From positions 1-64,000 of the forward strand of contig JAYODW010000017.1 of assembly GCA_038116745.1 (NCBI GenBank): DNA of 64,000 bases, given 5' to 3'. The translations under genes were made by a program, and so were the position numbers. Shown one piece after another: positions 8,753 to 18,005 of the stretch. This DNA is from JAYODW01 sp038116745 (GTDB lineage: Bacteria > Pseudomonadota > Gammaproteobacteria > Ga0077536). The notes below the pieces were generated by a model. That model saw nothing but the letters and a program-made list of their open reading frames with translations. It did no database searches and was not told the origin of the DNA. Numbering within the stretch: position 1 is the stretch's first letter; every line of letters starts with the position of its first letter.

Positions 8753-9958
8753 GAGTACTACGGCCCCACTCGCCGCCATCGCCTCGAGTTCGACGGCGCT
8801 CAGTCCGAGCTCGGTCAGGATCTCCGCAGTGTGCTGACCCAGTCGCGGCGCTCCGAACCTGATCCGTGCGGGCGTTGCTGAAAACTGCGCCGCCGGACGC
8901 GCCTGGCGCAGCTCGCCGGCATCGGGATGCTGGTAACGTTCGAGCAAGGCATTCGCCGCAATCTGGGGATGTTCGACCATAGCGTTCCGTGTCTGTACCG
9001 GCGCGCATGGCACCTGCTCTGCTTCGAGGCGCCGCAGCCACTCCTGCGTCGTGCGTTCGATTATGGCGCTCTGGATCAGCTCGAGTCGTGCGTTGAGATT
9101 GCGGTCGCGCAGTGCCGGCGTTTTGAAACGCTCGTCCTCCAGCCACTGAGGTCGCTCAACCGCCCGGCTCAGGCCGGCCCATTCCCGATCCGACATTACA
9201 GCCACGCTCATGTAGCCATCCGCGGTTTCATAAATCAGGTCGATGAAGCTCGCTGCCGACTGCTGTGGAATGTTGTCTCCAATCAGCGTCTGGCTGGCCA
9301 TGTCTGAGTGCCACAGGAAAGAGACGATGGCATCGAGCATCGACAGTCGCACGTGCTGACCCTTGCCGGTCCGCTCTCGCGAGAGTAAAGCCGCGGTAAT
9401 CGCCTGGGCCGCGGTGATGGCGCTGACTTTGTCGGGCACGATGGTGCGCACCAGGCGGGGGCGGGCTTCATCGGAGCCGGCCTGGATCGTGGCCAGGCCC
9501 GACAGCGCCTGAATCAAGGGGTCATAGACCGGCTTTGGTGCGTAAGGACCTTCGAAACCGAAGCCCGCGATTGATACGTACACGATCTCCGGCCGAATCT
9601 CGCGGATGACAGACTCGCCGAAGCCCATGCGTTCGATGACGCCGGGGCGGAAGTTCTGAATAAAAACATCGGCGCTTTCGACCAGTTGGAACAGGATTTT
9701 TTTCCCCGCTTCCTGCTTCAGGTCGAGTGCCAGAGAACGTTTGTTGCGATTGTTGTTCAGAAAGTTGGCGGAAAACCCGTGGCGTCGGTTGCCACTACGG
9801 CGGACGAAATCGCCGCCCGCGGGGTTTTCCACTTTGATGACGTCGGCGCCCTGATCGGCCAGGAACATGGTGGCCAGGGGGCCCGAGATCATCGAAGTGA
9901 GATCGATAACGCGATACCCCGACAGCGGGCCGGCGCTATCAGCCGTTAGCTCATCCAT
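8744..9958 (-). CDS. Class III CoA-transferase (CaiB/BaiF family)
   Basis: From the ATG at 9958 (MDELTADSAGPLSG) the product is 404 residues, the usual family length. A second ATG four codons upstream is equally possible; the longer open frame back to 10183 lacks family features. Recognisable parts are YRVIDLTSMISGPLATMFLA, GADVIKVENP, the LALDLK segment, and RLSMLDAIVSFLW with the likely catalytic aspartate in MLDA. Members move CoA between carboxylic acids or act as racemases in acyl-CoA metabolism. It is transcribed against the RND pump and divergently from the trehalose operon, so context gives no substrate. Confidence 0.88.
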   Translation of the reverse strand: MDELTADSAGPLSGYRVIDLTSMISGPLATMFLADQGADVIKVENPAGGDFVRRSGNRRHGFSANFLNNNRNKRSLALDLKQEAGKKILFQLVESADVFIQNFRPGVIERMGFGESVIREIRPEIVYVSIAGFGFEGPYAPKPVYDPLIQALSGLATIQAGSDEARPRLVRTIVPDKVSAITAAQAITAALLSRERTGKGQHVRLSMLDAIVSFLWHSDMASQTLIGDNIPQQSAASFIDLIYETADGYMSVAVMSDREWAGLSRAVERPQWLEDERFKTPALRDRNLNARLELIQSAIIERTTQEWLRRLEAEQVPCAPVQTRNAMVEHPQIAANALLERYQHPDAGELRQARPAAQFSATPARIRFGAPRLGQHTAEILTELGLSAVELEAMAASGAVVLDS

Positions 9959-10097
9959 GTCCGGAAGCATAGCGCGATTGCGCTGGGGGCAGCGGCAGCA
10001 AGCTGCGTGCAGCGACATTTCACGTGGCGCTTGCCGGATTGCCAGATGGCATTCGATGTTGAGGCCTCGCCTGACGTAAAGTGAAGCCGACGTGTAA

Positions 10098-10868
10098 TTG
10101 AGACCCTTCGAGAATCCTGTTTTGTCACAGCCCGAGCCGCAGCAGCTTTCCAGGGTGGCGTTGTTCCTGGATTTCGATGGCACGCTGATTGAATTTGCCG
10201 AAACGCCGATGGCCGTCCAGGTGCCGGCAGAGCTGCGAACACTTCTGACCGACCTCCATGCCGCGACCGATGGCGCGCTCGCTATTGTGAGCGGGCGCAG
10301 CGTTGACGTCCTGGACGCGCTGCTCGCGCTGCCGTTTCTGCATCTCGCGGGTCTGCATGGCCTGCAGCGGCGCGCCCCCGGGCAGCCCGTGAAACTGACT
10401 GTGAGGATGGACGATGGTCGGCTTTCCGGAATCCGGGCATCGTTGCAGGCTTTCGTCGACGCTCACCCTCTGTGCGTGCTGGAAGATAAACGCGTAAGTC
10501 TTGCGCTCCATGTCCGGCGCGCTCCGGAACTGGCGGGGGAGGCGCAGGCGCTCTGCTCAGCACTGATAGCGCCCCATACCGGTGAGCTCGAACTGCAGTC
10601 GGGTGTAGACGTGGTCGAGATCCGGCCGACGGGTGCAGATAAGGGCTCCGTGGTCGGCGACCTGATGACAATTCATCCGTTCTGCGGCCGTCGACCAATT
10701 TTCATTGGCGACGACCAGACCGATGAGCATGGTTTCAGGGCGGTAAACCGCCTCGACGGTCTCAGCGTAAAAATTGGCAAGGGGCAAACAGACGCCGTGT
10801 GTCGCCTGCCCTCTCCCGCGGGCCTGCTCCGCTGGCTGCGACGCACATTGTCAGTGGGGGAGCAATGA
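10098..10868 (+). CDS. otsB: Trehalose-6-phosphate phosphatase
   Basis: This HAD-superfamily enzyme (up to 256 residues) removes phosphate from trehalose 6-phosphate. Seen in sequence: the nucleophile motif LDFDGTL, AIVSGRSVDVLD, the G-LHG cap segment (LAGLHGLQRR), EIRPTGADKGSVV and the acidic motif FIGDDQTDEHGF. The start is uncertain: TTG at 10098, TTG at 10122 or GTG at 10155 all keep the first motif. Its stop overlaps the start of the GH15 gene (ATGA at 10865-10868), so it opens a coupled operon otsB-GH15-otsA-glk. Confidence 0.92.
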   Translation: MRPFENPVLSQPEPQQLSRVALFLDFDGTLIEFAETPMAVQVPAELRTLLTDLHAATDGALAIVSGRSVDVLDALLALPFLHLAGLHGLQRRAPGQPVKLTVRMDDGRLSGIRASLQAFVDAHPLCVLEDKRVSLALHVRRAPELAGEAQALCSALIAPHTGELELQSGVDVVEIRPTGADKGSVVGDLMTIHPFCGRRPIFIGDDQTDEHGFRAVNRLDGLSVKIGKGQTDAVCRLPSPAGLLRWLRRTLSVGEQ

Positions 10869-12667
10869 ACGGCGCATCGCAGAATTCGCTTGAGCTGGGA
10901 CTGATTGGTAACTGCACGATAGCCGCGCTTGTCGATCAGCGCGCCAACATCGTCTGGGGCTGTCTACCGCACTTTGAAGGCACGCCTGTCTTCGATGCGC
11001 TGCTACGTGGCGGTGATGCGTCGTCGCAGTCCGGCCTGTTCGGCATCGGGCTGGAGCAGTTCAGCCACAGCGAGCAGCACTATGTAAACAACACTGCGGT
11101 GTTGATCACCCGCCTGTTCGCGTCCGACGGCGCGTGCGTAGAGGTGACGGACTTCGCGCCGCGCTTCAAGCAATTCGGGCGTATGTACCGGCCGGTGATG
11201 ATCGTGCGGCAGATAAGACGTGTCGCCGGTGCACCCAGGGTCCGGGTCAGGCTCGATCCGCAGGCGGCTCACGGCGCGGTACCGGTTGGCGTCACTCACG
11301 GCAGCAATCATGTGCGCTATGTCCTGCCCGACCAGGTCCTCAGGCTGACTACCGATGCGTCCGTCACGGCTGTTATCGACCAGGTACCGTTCGTGCTGGA
11401 GGACACTTTGACCCTACTGCTCGGCCCGGACGAGACCTGCCCCGAAGCGGTAACGCCGCTGGGTCGGCGGCTGTTCGAGCAGACCTGTGGCTACTGGTAC
11501 GAATGGGTCCGCTATCTCGGGATCCCGTTCGAATGGCAGGAGTCGGTTATCCGGGCGGCACTGACTCTCAAGCTGAATGCGTTCGAGGACACCGGTGCGG
11601 TGATCGCTGCCGTGACAACCTCCATTCCTGAAGCGCCGGACAGTGGCCGCAACTGGGACTACCGCTACTGCTGGTTACGTGATGCCTGGTTTGTGGTTTC
11701 CGCGCTGAACCGGCTGGGCGCGACACAGACGATGGAACGCTACCTGGCCTTCATCATCAACCGTATTGCGGATTCGACCGACGGAGAGCTGCAGCCTGTC
11801 TATCGCATCAATGGGCTTGCCGAAATGGAGGAGCGGGAGGTCGCTGCGCTGGCCGGTTACCGCGGCATGGGGCCAGTGCGCATTGGTAATGATGCCTATA
11901 CGCAGGTGCAGAACGACGTCTACGGCGCCGCGGTACTGGCTGCCGCGCACGTTTTCTTCGACGCTCGTCTGCGCAACCCGGGCGATGTGGCGCTATTCGA
12001 GAAGCTGGAGATCCTGGGTCATCGCGCAGCGGAAAAATACGATCAGGCCGATGCCGGCCTCTGGGAGTACCGCGGCATTTCAAAGATCCACACGTTTTCC
12101 AGCGTCCTGTGCTGGGCCGCCTGCGACAGGCTGGCGCGGATCGCAGGGCGCCTCGCGCTCGATGAGCGCCAGCAGCACTGGCGGGCCTGTGCCGATGAAA
12201 TGCACGCTGTAATCTCCGAGCGCGGCTGGAACGCTGAGCTAGGGTCGTTCGTGGAAAGTTTTGGCGGGCGGGATCTCGACGCCAGCCTGCTGTTGCTGGC
12301 GCAGCTCGGTTTCGTGACGGCGGAGGATCCCCGGTTCCACGGAACGCTGGCTGCGGTCGAGCGTACGCTCAAGCGCGGTCGTTATCTGCTGCGCTACGCG
12401 ACAGCCGACGACTTCGGCATGCCGGAGACAGCGTTCACGGTGTGCACCTTCTGGTACATCGATGCGCTGCATGCGGTCGGACGCGAGCAGGAAGCGCGCG
12501 AGCTGTTCGAGCACCTGCTGACCTGCCGCTCCGCTCTCGGTCTGTTGTCTGAGGATCTCAGCCACGAAACCGGCGAGCTGTGGGGGAATTTTCCCCAGAC
12601 CTATTCAATGGTCGGACTGATCAACTCAGCTCTGCGCTTATCCCGACCGTGGGAGGGGGAGTTTTGA
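10865..12667 (+). CDS. Glycoside hydrolase family 15 (likely trehalase or glucoamylase)
   Basis: The 600-residue product has no signal peptide and should be cytosolic. An N-terminal beta-sandwich region (LGLIGNCTIAALVD...GCLPHF) is followed by an (alpha/alpha)6 barrel with the family signature RNWDYRYCWLRDAWF and the C-terminal SEDLSHETGELWGNFPQ containing a probable catalytic Glu. GH15 includes glucoamylases, glucodextranases and bacterial trehalases. Position between otsB and otsA, and ahead of a glucokinase, favours trehalose or a short alpha-glucan as substrate. The start at ATG 10865 overlaps the otsB stop; the stop overlaps the TTG start of otsA. Confidence 0.9.
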   Translation: MNGASQNSLELGLIGNCTIAALVDQRANIVWGCLPHFEGTPVFDALLRGGDASSQSGLFGIGLEQFSHSEQHYVNNTAVLITRLFASDGACVEVTDFAPRFKQFGRMYRPVMIVRQIRRVAGAPRVRVRLDPQAAHGAVPVGVTHGSNHVRYVLPDQVLRLTTDASVTAVIDQVPFVLEDTLTLLLGPDETCPEAVTPLGRRLFEQTCGYWYEWVRYLGIPFEWQESVIRAALTLKLNAFEDTGAVIAAVTTSIPEAPDSGRNWDYRYCWLRDAWFVVSALNRLGATQTMERYLAFIINRIADSTDGELQPVYRINGLAEMEEREVAALAGYRGMGPVRIGNDAYTQVQNDVYGAAVLAAAHVFFDARLRNPGDVALFEKLEILGHRAAEKYDQADAGLWEYRGISKIHTFSSVLCWAACDRLARIAGRLALDERQQHWRACADEMHAVISERGWNAELGSFVESFGGRDLDASLLLLAQLGFVTAEDPRFHGTLAAVERTLKRGRYLLRYATADDFGMPETAFTVCTFWYIDALHAVGREQEARELFEHLLTCRSALGLLSEDLSHETGELWGNFPQTYSMVGLINSALRLSRPWEGEF

Positions 12668-14043
12668 GCCGTCTGGTGGTTGCCTCTAACCGCTGCACGG
12701 TGCCGCGAGCGGGAGCCGCGCCCGGAGGGCTTGCGGTCGCGTTGAACTCCGCGCTGACGGCGCGCCAGGGCATATGGTTCGGCTGGGACGGCTCGGTGGG
12801 AGAGGAATCGCGCAGGCGCGCGCAGCGCGAGAAGAGAGACGGGATCGACTACGCCACGGTGCCGCTGGCGCGGAGGGACTACGAGGGCTACTACAAGGGA
12901 TATGCGAACCGCGTTCTCTGGCCCTTATTTCACTATCGGGTGGACGCGGTGCAGTTTGATGCTTCCTATCGCGAAGCCTATTACAGAACCAACGACTACC
13001 TGGCACGCAAGCTGCACCACCTTCTCGAAGTCGATGACACGGTATGGGTGCAGGACTACCACCTTATTCCGCTGGCACACGGGCTGCGCGCAGCAGGTTT
13101 TCGGGGTGCGCTGGGATTTTTCCTGCACATCCCTTTCCCGCCCTATGACGTTCTGCGCGCGCTGCCGGGACATAAGCACCTGCTCGGGCATTTCGCTGCC
13201 TACGACCTGATTGGCTTCCAGACTGACAACGATCTGCGGAATTTTCTGGACGCCGTGCGCCGTGCGCTGGGCGCGGAAACAGACGACCATGGCCGGATCC
13301 GCTGGGGCGATAGTCAGTCACGCGCCGCCGCCTTTCCGATCAGCATTGACGCTGACGAAGTCCGCGCTATGGTCGGCACCGGCCGGGACGCGAAAATCGT
13401 GCAACAGCTCAAGGAGAGCCTGCGCAATCGCGCGCTGGTGGTCGGCGTCGATCGCCTGGACTACAGCAAGGGCTTGCCGGACCGGTTCCAGGCTTATCAG
13501 CGCATGCTGTCTAAATACCCCGAGACCATTGGTCAGGTCGTCTATCTGCAGGTGGCGCAGCCGTCGCGTGGGGACGTGCCCGAGTACGGCAGTCTGCGCC
13601 ACAGGCTTGAAGGTATCGTGGGTGAGATCAACGGCCGCTTCGCCGAGTTCGACTGGGTCCCTCTGCGCTACGTGAACAAATCCTATTCGCGTCCCACGGT
13701 GATGAATTTTCTTGCCCTCGCCCGGGTCGGTCTCGTGACACCGCTGCGCGACGGAATGAATCTCGTAGCAAAGGAATACATCGCCTGCCAGAACCCCGCT
13801 GATCCGGGTGTGCTCGTGTTGTCCGAGATGGCGGGAGCGGCAGCGGAACTGCTCAGCGCCGTGCTGGTGAATCCCCACGATTACGACGCCGTAGCTAATG
13901 CCATCCTGCTCGCATTGCGGATGCCGCTGGAAGAGAGGCGGGCGCGCTGGGAGGACGCATACAGTGTTGTAGCCGGGCAGGACGTGTTCGCCTGGTCGGC
14001 GCAGTTCCTGCGGGCGCTGGACTCTGCAGCACTGGCCGGATGA
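12664..14043 (+). CDS. otsA: Trehalose-6-phosphate synthase (GT20)
   Basis: This 459-residue GT20 enzyme joins UDP-glucose (or another NDP-glucose) with glucose 6-phosphate. The family N-terminus RLVVASNR follows directly on a TTG start at 12664 that overlaps the GH15 stop (TTGA). Other family marks are WFGWDGSVG, VWVQDYHLIPL, GFFLHIPFPPYDVLRALP, DLIGFQT, GVDRLDYSKGLPDR and the C-terminal PLRDGMNLVAKEYIAC with LVLSEMAGAA. The stop overlaps the ATG of the glucokinase gene. Nothing is missing. Confidence 0.95.
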   Translation: MSRLVVASNRCTVPRAGAAPGGLAVALNSALTARQGIWFGWDGSVGEESRRRAQREKRDGIDYATVPLARRDYEGYYKGYANRVLWPLFHYRVDAVQFDASYREAYYRTNDYLARKLHHLLEVDDTVWVQDYHLIPLAHGLRAAGFRGALGFFLHIPFPPYDVLRALPGHKHLLGHFAAYDLIGFQTDNDLRNFLDAVRRALGAETDDHGRIRWGDSQSRAAAFPISIDADEVRAMVGTGRDAKIVQQLKESLRNRALVVGVDRLDYSKGLPDRFQAYQRMLSKYPETIGQVVYLQVAQPSRGDVPEYGSLRHRLEGIVGEINGRFAEFDWVPLRYVNKSYSRPTVMNFLALARVGLVTPLRDGMNLVAKEYIACQNPADPGVLVLSEMAGAAAELLSAVLVNPHDYDAVANAILLALRMPLEERRARWEDAYSVVAGQDVFAWSAQFLRALDSAALAG

Positions 14044-14975
14044 GTTCACCCACGGTCGTCCTTGGCGATATCGGGGGCACGAACACCCGGCTCGGACTGG
14101 CCGTTGGCGGACGTCCGGCGCAGGTCCGGCGCTATCTCAATGCCGCCTACGGTTCACTGGACGCTTGTCTTAGCGACTTTCTCAGCGCCAACGCGATTGA
14201 CGCGAGGGATGCACGATTGCATCTGGCGCTGGCGGCGCCCACCGATGCGCAGAGCGTGCGTCTGACTAACTGCGCGTGGACAGTGTCTGCGGCCGATCTC
14301 GCTGCGCGTTTTGGCTTTTCGGAAGTCATCCTGCAGAACGACTTTGCAGCGCTCGCGATGTCGATGCCAGCGATGGAGGCGGGTGACAAAGTGGTGATCT
14401 GCCAGGGTCAGGCATCCATAGAGCATCCCAGCCTCTTCCTGGGCGCGGGCACCGGGTTTGGCGCCAGCCTGAGGCTGCCGTCCGGCGAAATTGTCGCCAG
14501 CGAAGCGGGTCATGCGCTGATGGCGCCGGTCACTGAGGCAGAAGCGGCAGTGCTTGAACGGCTGCGGAGCGGTACCGTTGCTGTTTCGATCGAGGACGTG
14601 TGCTCGGGGCGGGGACTGGGCAATCTTTATCGTGCTGTTGCCAGGGTCCCGCAGACAGATCTGACGGCCGAGGATGTAACCCGTCTGGCGTTGTTAGAGC
14701 GCGACGACTTTGCTCGGCAGGCGCTGGCGTTGTTTTTCTCTTTTCTCGGCACTGCCGCGCGCAATCTCGCGCTTTCTACTGGGGCGCGGGGCGGTGTCTA
14801 TATCGCCGGCGGGATAGTGCCGCGCTTCGAGGCTGCATTAAGAGCATCCGAGTTCTGCGCACGCTTCAGGCTGCCAGCGCCGCTTGAGGGCTATCTGACG
14901 AGCATCCCTGTTTTCCTGGTGACCTGCCCGGACCCGACTTTGCTTGGCTTGAGTCAGCTGGGACGGCATCGCTAG
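14040..14975 (+). CDS. glk: Glucokinase (ROK-independent Glk type)
   Basis: The 311-residue product shows the ATP-binding opening VLGDIGGTNTRLGLA, the glucose site region LTNCAWTVSAADL...LQNDFAALAMSMP, an LGAGTGFGASL phosphate loop and SEAGHALMAP. This is the proteobacterial glucokinase family that makes glucose 6-phosphate from glucose and ATP. It starts at ATG 14040 inside the otsA stop codon (ATGA). Placed last in the otsB-GH15-otsA-glk operon it would recapture glucose freed by the GH15 enzyme and supply the glucose 6-phosphate that OtsA uses. Confidence 0.92.
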   Translation: MSSPTVVLGDIGGTNTRLGLAVGGRPAQVRRYLNAAYGSLDACLSDFLSANAIDARDARLHLALAAPTDAQSVRLTNCAWTVSAADLAARFGFSEVILQNDFAALAMSMPAMEAGDKVVICQGQASIEHPSLFLGAGTGFGASLRLPSGEIVASEAGHALMAPVTEAEAAVLERLRSGTVAVSIEDVCSGRGLGNLYRAVARVPQTDLTAEDVTRLALLERDDFARQALALFFSFLGTAARNLALSTGARGGVYIAGGIVPRFEAALRASEFCARFRLPAPLEGYLTSIPVFLVTCPDPTLLGLSQLGRHR

Positions 14976-14988
14976 TGGGTTCGCCCAC
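14975..14988 (+). terminator. Short TTCG hairpin at the end of the trehalose operon
   Basis: GTGGG-TTCG-CCCAC begins on the last base of the glk stop codon. UUCG loops are very stable, but the stem is five bases and no T-run follows, so this is only a weak terminator candidate. Confidence 0.3.
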
Positions 14989-15031
14989 AGGGAGGGGTGC
15001 GCGGTCCACCGGCGTTCCCCTGAAGATTTAA

Positions 15032-15044
15032 CGATATGATCAAA
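15032..15044 (-). promoter_or_regulatory. Possible activator binding site ahead of the sigma-54 regulator
   Basis: On the minus strand this reads TTTGATCATATCG. It contains TTGATCA, half of the TTGATCAATTGATCAA type of site known for XylR/DmpR regulators, and agrees in 11 of 13 bases with TTTGGTCATATTG at 24590-24602 in front of the phenol hydroxylase operon. Autoregulation is inferred. Confidence 0.4.
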
Positions 15045-15076
15045 TTTTCTGTCACCGGCCCAGCCGGGCGAGCCCG

Positions 15077-16723
15077 ATGGACCCATTTGATCTGATCCCG
15101 GCCAGCGAATTGCGCACCAGACTCCGATTCCAGCCAGATTCGGGGCAGATCTGGCTGGACCAGCAGCGCATGATCATGGTTCATGCAGGCGCGATGGGTG
15201 AGCTGCGGCGGGAGCTGATCGATACCCTTGGCCGGGAGCGGGCACGCGGCGTCCTGACCCGTATGGGCTATTCGTCCGGACTCAGAGACGCCCGTTTTGC
15301 GCGGCGTTTGTTCCCGAACGCCAGCGACTCCGAGGTGTTCGGGATCGGACCGCAGCTGCACAACCTTGAAGGCATCGTGAAAGTGCGGCCGGTGAGGTTC
15401 GACATGGACGTAGCGCAGGGGATCTGCGAGGGCGAGTTCATCTGGGAAAACTCTTTTGAGGCTGAGGTGCACCGCGGTCTCTACGGCATCGATACCGACA
15501 GCGCCTGCTGGATGCAGATCGGCTATGCATCGGGCTACACCACCGAGCTTTTCGGGCAGCCGGTTCTGTTCCGGGAGGTTGAGTGCACCGGCAAGGGGGA
15601 TGGCCACTGCCGCATCGTGGGCAAGCCGGCGGCAGCTTGGACGGACGCCGAGCGTGACCTCAAATACCTGCAGCCAGAAAGTCTTGCCGACCGCCTGCTG
15701 GAGCTTCAGGTGCAGGTCGAGCAGCTGCGCCAGACCGTGCGTGAGCAATCGGCCGACGAGGAGCTGGTCGGGAGCAGCGAGAGCTTCCGCGCCGCGTGCG
15801 ACATGCTCGCCAAGGTGGCCGGCAGCACCGTCACCGTGATGCTGCTCGGCGAAACCGGTGTCGGGAAGGAAATGTTCGCCCAGAGAATCCACCAGACCAG
15901 TACTCGGGCCAATGGCCATTTTGTCGCCGTGAACTGCGCAGCTATTCCAGAGGAACTGATTGAATCCGAGCTCTTCGGCGTTGAGAAAGGCGCCTTTACC
16001 GGTGCCAGCCGCTCACGTCCCGGGCGCTTCGAGCGCGCCCACGGTGGCACCCTGTTTCTGGACGAAGTCAGTGAGCTGTCACCCGCGGCGCAGGCAAAGC
16101 TGTTGCGGGTACTGCAGGAGGGCGAGATCGAGCGGATCGGCGATACGGCGACGCGCAAGGTCGATGTCCGCGTAGTGGTAGCCACGAACATCGAGCTGGA
16201 AAGCGCCGTAGAAGCGGGTGATTTCCGTGCTGATCTGTTCTATCGCCTGAATCCCTATCCCGTGCGGATCCCACCATTGCGTGAGCGTCTGGCGGATATC
16301 CCGCTGCTCGTGCGCCATTTTGTGCAACGTTACAGCGTGCAGCACGGCAAGCGGATCCCGGGGGTGACCGAAGAGGCGCTGTCCGCTCTGCTCAGCTACG
16401 GCTGGCCAGGCAATATCCGTGAACTCAAGAATATCGTCGAACGTGGCGTCATCCTGACCGGCTCCGGCGAGCTGATCGGCGCGGACAGCCTCATCCCCGG
16501 CGCGAAGTCCGCAGGGGGGCAGGCCAGTGGTCAGGAAGCCCAGGGGCTGGACAACCTGCTCGAGCTCGCGGTGCATCAGGGCGCCTCATTGCCGTCTATC
16601 GAGCAACGATTGCTGGAACTCGCGGTCGCAAGGGCGCGGGGCAATTTGTCCGCTGCCGCGCGTTCCCTGGGTCTCACGCGTCCGCAGCTGGCTTATCGGT
16701 TGAAAAAGGCAGAGCGTCATTGA
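15077..16723 (+). CDS. XylR/DmpR-type sigma-54-dependent activator of phenol catabolism
   Basis: The 548-residue product has the four-part layout of aromatic-sensing activators. Residues 1-115 match the XylR N-terminal sensor, about 140-205 form a V4R domain (ECTGKGDGHCRIVGKP), about 210-235 a linker coil, about 236-470 the AAA+ domain and the end a Fis-type helix-turn-helix (AARSLGLTRPQLAYRLK). AAA+ features are Walker A GETGVGKE, the sigma-54 contact loop GAFTGA and Walker B GTLFLDEVSEL. Such proteins bind phenol-like effectors directly and open sigma-54 promoters. The likely target is the -24/-12 promoter at 24664, although 7 kb of unrelated genes separate them. Confidence 0.92.
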   Translation: MDPFDLIPASELRTRLRFQPDSGQIWLDQQRMIMVHAGAMGELRRELIDTLGRERARGVLTRMGYSSGLRDARFARRLFPNASDSEVFGIGPQLHNLEGIVKVRPVRFDMDVAQGICEGEFIWENSFEAEVHRGLYGIDTDSACWMQIGYASGYTTELFGQPVLFREVECTGKGDGHCRIVGKPAAAWTDAERDLKYLQPESLADRLLELQVQVEQLRQTVREQSADEELVGSSESFRAACDMLAKVAGSTVTVMLLGETGVGKEMFAQRIHQTSTRANGHFVAVNCAAIPEELIESELFGVEKGAFTGASRSRPGRFERAHGGTLFLDEVSELSPAAQAKLLRVLQEGEIERIGDTATRKVDVRVVVATNIELESAVEAGDFRADLFYRLNPYPVRIPPLRERLADIPLLVRHFVQRYSVQHGKRIPGVTEEALSALLSYGWPGNIRELKNIVERGVILTGSGELIGADSLIPGAKSAGGQASGQEAQGLDNLLELAVHQGASLPSIEQRLLELAVARARGNLSAAARSLGLTRPQLAYRLKKAERH

Positions 16724-16730
16724 GGACGCT
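16713..16730 (+). terminator. Weak hairpin at the end of the activator gene
   Basis: AGCGTC / GACGCT form a six-base stem with a six-base loop across the stop codon at 16721-16723. No T-run follows. Confidence 0.25.
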
Positions 16731-16856
16731 GGGACCAAATGTCGCCCTCCGGCCTAATGGAATGGTGCGGACCTGGTCTCGGCGATCCTGTCTTCTCCGC
16801 CGGTCATCTTTCTCGAGAGTATCAAGCTGGCAAGTTCTGGTAGTCGGAGCAATGGA

Positions 16857-18002
16857 GTGACGAGTCGGAACCTTAGGATCCTGATTTCCGGAGCCGGTGT
16901 GGCCGGGCTGACGGCCGCGACTTGGCTCGGCCGACAAGGAGTCGAGCCGCTGGTGGTGGAGCATGCGCCGGACGTCCGTGCTGACGGGTATATCATCTCG
17001 CTCTCCCATCGCTCCTATCAGTATGCGAAGCAGCTGGACCTGCTGTCGGTTATTGAACAGCGCGCCGCTGGTATTCGTGCGTCCAGCTATCATCGAGGCG
17101 CTAACACGCTGCTGAAATTGAATTACGAGCGGCTTTTTCACGGCGTGGACGTCCTGCAGATCATGCGGGACGACCTGCAGGACCTGCTGTACGAGCGCGC
17201 ATCCCAGGTGGCGGATTTCAAATTCTCTACGTCAATCAAAGAGCTTTTCGAGCAGGAAAACGCAGTATGCGTCCGTTTCAGTGATGGCTCCGAGCGGGAG
17301 TTTGATGTTGTCATCGGAGCAGACGGAGCGCATTCGAATGTCCGCCGTTTGAACTTTTGTCCCGATGCGGTTGATGAGCGGCACCTGGGGCTTTGTGCTG
17401 CTGCGTTCCGCCTACCGAACATCGCCGATCTTCGCTGGAAGTTCGAAACCCACATGGAGCGGGATCGCTACATGGTTCTTTTCACCACACCGCACAACGG
17501 CCTCGCGGCAGTTTTTGTCTGGGCAAGCGGGCTGGCTTGCGCGCCTCCTGTTGAAGCGCGCGCTGCCGTTCTGCGGTCCGCATTCCGGAACAGCAGCGAA
17601 CTTGCGAGCCGAGTGCTCGAGTACGTGCCGGAAGATGGCATGTTTTACATCGACCCCTTGGTGCAGATCCGAATGAATAAATGGCACACCAGTCGCACTG
17701 TCCTCATTGGAGATGCGGCCCACTGCATGACTCTCATCTCAGGTCAGGGCGCGACTATGGCCTTTACCGGCGCATGCAGCCTTGCTGAGCGTCTACTGGA
17801 GCTGCCCGTTGAACAGGCGTTTCTGTCGTACGACGCAGATCTTCGGCGCACTGTGCATGAGGTACAGGAACGAACCTGCGCCGCGTCTCGTTGGTATGTG
17901 CCGCGCTCCGTTTGGCGGCAATGCGCTCGGGACCTAGCTATGTACTTGTTCCCGACACGGGTTTTCGAACGCTATTTCCGCGATAAGTATTCTAGGGCCT
18001 AG
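16857..18002 (+). CDS. FAD-dependent monooxygenase (PHBH fold)
   Basis: The 381-residue product carries all three flavoprotein hydroxylase signatures: GAGVAGLTAATWLGRQG near the N-terminus (FAD ADP moiety), VVIGADGAHSNVR (DG motif) and VLIGDAAHCMTLISGQGATMA (GD motif). Enzymes of this fold hydroxylate aromatics or other ring compounds with NAD(P)H and oxygen. The frame opens at GTG 16857, as ATG 16853 runs into a stop. The gene ends three bases before the polysaccharide deacetylase gene, so it is probably in the glycan operon and not in the phenol pathway, but a catabolic role cannot be excluded. The substrate is unknown. Confidence 0.85.
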   Translation: MTSRNLRILISGAGVAGLTAATWLGRQGVEPLVVEHAPDVRADGYIISLSHRSYQYAKQLDLLSVIEQRAAGIRASSYHRGANTLLKLNYERLFHGVDVLQIMRDDLQDLLYERASQVADFKFSTSIKELFEQENAVCVRFSDGSEREFDVVIGADGAHSNVRRLNFCPDAVDERHLGLCAAAFRLPNIADLRWKFETHMERDRYMVLFTTPHNGLAAVFVWASGLACAPPVEARAAVLRSAFRNSSELASRVLEYVPEDGMFYIDPLVQIRMNKWHTSRTVLIGDAAHCMTLISGQGATMAFTGACSLAERLLELPVEQAFLSYDADLRRTVHEVQERTCAASRWYVPRSVWRQCARDLAMYLFPTRVFERYFRDKYSRA

Positions 18003-18005
18003 CAA

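Noticed and set aside
9971..10183. N-terminal extension of the CoA-transferase
   Set aside because: These codons have no family sequence and overlap the promoter region of the divergent trehalose operon.
14972..15919. Antisense open frame of 315 codons
   Set aside because: It covers the sensor half of the sigma-54 activator on the other strand and has no recognisable domain.
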